Notes under the pieces: model-generated | What the model was told of the DNA's origin: nothing | Databases searched by the model: none | The model's input: only the letters and a program-made list of their open reading frames with translations | Translations under genes and position numbers: made by a program | Assembly: GCA_025362415.1 (NCBI GenBank) | Contig: JANYGM010000099.1 | Coordinates: forward strand, 1 to 8,279 | Length of the DNA stretch: 8,279 nt | Reading direction: 5' to 3' | Source: a bacterium | Lineage (GTDB): Bacteria > Bacteroidota > Bacteroidia > Cytophagales > Thermonemataceae | Shown: piece by piece, positions 7,216-8,279 of the stretch | Layout: each line of letters starts with the position of its first letter | Numbering within the stretch: position 1 is the stretch's first letter

Positions 7216-7239
7216 TAGTTTTTTTATTTTATAAAACAA
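7210..7239 (-). promoter_or_regulatory. Predicted promoter of the HTH-kinase operon
   Basis: On the minus strand a perfect -7 box TATTTTTG (7210-7217) lies 19 nt downstream of a -33 TTG (7237-7239). Transcription should start within a few bases of 7204. This argues against the TTG at 7207 as the regulator's start codon and for the TTG at 7186. A 10-bp palindrome TTTTATAAAA (7227-7236) occupies the spacer. Confidence 0.6.
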
Positions 7240-7247
7240 TACCTTTG
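7240..7247 (+). promoter_or_regulatory. Predicted -7 box of the lipoprotein gene
   Basis: TACCTTTG on the plus strand matches TAnnTTTG perfectly and lies 33 nt before the lipoprotein ATG at 7281, giving a leader of about 30 nt. No clean TTG stands at the -33 distance (AGTTTT only), so the promoter may be weak or need an activator. The box directly abuts the -33 element of the divergent regulator promoter, so the two polymerases should compete. Confidence 0.42.
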
Positions 7248-7280
7248 CAAAATATTTAATCACCCTCAAACTCTTTCTTT

Positions 7281-8279
7281 ATGATAAGAAAACAAAAAAG
7301 CAAAATACTTGTATTTTTGCTGATGTTGGGAATATTATATGGCTGTAAACGCCATCTTTTAGACCCACTTAACCCACAAACACAACAAACAAACCTCCCT
7401 CCAAAAGTCCAACTTGACAAAGTCAAAGGCTTTTATGAGAATGGTAGGTACAAAAACCAACCAAAACCTGTTTCCTCTGGCAACGAAAGAATGACGGCTG
7501 CTGATTCTGCACGTTTCAAAGACTTTGAACCACAATGGGACAAAACAGAGGTAGAACTTTTACCCAACAACGAAAAAATGCTTATTGTACCTGTGGTACG
7601 GTTTTTGCAAGTTGAGTACAACGAAAATATTGGTTTTATACGTAGGCTTTGTATACGTGTAGATGCCAATGATGATTTTTTGGAGGCTAATATTGTAGAA
7701 CTGGTAGGAAATCTTACCTTTGTGAAAGCAAACTATAATGCTATTTTCAAAGATTATAAAGAAAATAATATTGCTGGATTTGCAGGAGTGGTAGCTGTCT
7801 ATGAGGTGGATTATGATAATATTATCAAAAAAAGTTTTGAGAACGGCATAAGTAGTGGTAATAATGAGCCTACAGCAACAAAAACTCTTTATGTAAATGG
7901 TTGTATGATTGTTACAGTTGGTACTACTACTATTTATGATAGTTGCGGTGGTGATGGTGGCGGTGGTGGTGGTAGTGGCACCAGCGGAGGAGGCGGTGGC
8001 CCACCTACTAGTTCTGGTACTGTTGGTACTTGTCCTTGTGGAACCACTAACTGTTCTCCTTGCCCACCAACTCCACCGACAGTAATAACTCCACCTTATG
8101 TGTATGTGCCACCTACACCTCGTGGTAATACATATCCAATAGGTACAAATACTGGGACGAATACTAATACTGGTACTGGTGGAGCAGGAGGTGGCACAAG
8201 TGGGGCAACAGGTACAACTGGCACAAGTGGTACTACTGGCACAAGTGGTGGCACTTATGGTTCACCAACAACGGTAGAC
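7281..8279 (+). CDS. Lipoprotein with Gly/Thr-rich cysteine-containing tail, C-terminus cut by window edge
   Basis: The frame is open from ATG at 7281 to the right edge, 333 codons. A basic N-terminus (R3, K4, K6, K8) and the hydrophobic stretch ILVFLLMLGILYGC form a lipoprotein signal peptide. C22 is the lipidated residue (lipobox LYGC), so the protein should sit in the inner or outer membrane facing the periplasm or the outside. Residues 45-205 are a folded domain with FKDFEPQWDKTEVELLP, an LIVPVVRF strand, and FAGVVAVYEVDYDN. It resembles the N-terminal region of uncharacterised Bacteroidota lipoproteins that I recall only loosely. Residues 223-333 are Gly/Ser/Thr/Pro-rich, with a C-x-C-x4-C-x2-C cluster (C251, C253, C258, C261). 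The tail may be a linker to a further domain beyond the window. It is transcribed divergently from the XRE regulator. Function unknown. Confidence 0.85.
   Translation, partial: MIRKQKSKILVFLLMLGILYGCKRHLLDPLNPQTQQTNLPPKVQLDKVKGFYENGRYKNQPKPVSSGNERMTAADSARFKDFEPQWDKTEVELLPNNEKMLIVPVVRFLQVEYNENIGFIRRLCIRVDANDDFLEANIVELVGNLTFVKANYNAIFKDYKENNIAGFAGVVAVYEVDYDNIIKKSFENGISSGNNEPTATKTLYVNGCMIVTVGTTTIYDSCGGDGGGGGGSGTSGGGGGPPTSSGTVGTCPCGTTNCSPCPPTPPTVITPPYVYVPPTPRGNTYPIGTNTGTNTNTGTGGAGGGTSGATGTTGTSGTTGTSGGTYGSPTTVD
8193..8248 (+). repeat. Short direct repeats in the lipoprotein tail
   Basis: GGCACAAGTGG occurs at 8193-8203, 8220-8230 and 8238-8248. The last two copies lie in an 18-bp tandem unit encoding a GTSGTT-like hexapeptide. 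Such in-frame repeats can vary in number through slippage or recombination, which would change tail length without shifting the frame. Confidence 0.65.

Noticed and set aside
7433..7669. Minus-strand open frame inside the lipoprotein
   Set aside because: The lipoprotein frame is continuous with a clear lipobox; no independent support for the antisense frame.
1..8279. tRNA, rRNA, CRISPR array, insertion sequence or integrase
   Set aside because: No such structure or coding signature was seen on either strand.

Overview
The window is AT-rich and looks like a chromosomal segment of a Bacteroidota bacterium, probably of the Cytophagales type (inference). The reasons are four. The promoters fit the Bacteroidota -33/-7 pattern (TTG, 19-20 nt, TAnnTTTG). 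I saw no clear Shine-Dalgarno sequence before the starts I inspected. A very large alpha-2-macroglobulin-like protein carries a TonB-plug-like insert and a TQGWRR motif, both typical of this phylum. The antitoxin resembles the DUF2683-type proteins found in these bacteria.

Layout. (1) Positions 1-1011, minus strand: an antitoxin and YoeB-type toxin pair whose genes overlap by 10 nt. After 19 nt it is followed by a leucine-rich-repeat protein that runs off the left edge. One promoter at 1056-1087 could drive all three genes. (2) Positions 1209-5870, plus strand: one intact 1553-residue alpha-2-macroglobulin-family protein with a CxEQ thioester motif. Its stop codon lies inside a short C/G-rich element, and a strong bidirectional terminator follows at 5905-5939. 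(3) Positions 6000-7186, minus strand: a compact operon of an XRE-type regulator, a zeta-toxin-like P-loop kinase and a 70-residue protein overlapping the kinase end. It resembles PezAT with an added third gene. (4) Positions 7281-8279, plus strand: a lipoprotein transcribed divergently from the regulator, with a Gly/Thr/Ser-rich, cysteine-containing tail that runs off the right edge.

How it fits together. Two apparent toxin-antitoxin loci flank a cell-envelope protein that may bind or trap proteases. Each toxin locus has an unexplained extra gene: an LRR protein after YoeB, and a small helix/hairpin protein after the kinase. The regulator and the lipoprotein share a 94-bp divergent region in which their predicted promoters abut. 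A 13-bp perfect inverted repeat covers the regulator's -7 box and start region and is a good candidate operator. That promoter also argues that the regulator starts at an internal TTG codon. The most original points are the plug-like domain and charged linker at the bait-region position of the macroglobulin, the three-gene zeta operon, and the operator/promoter architecture at 7166-7247.
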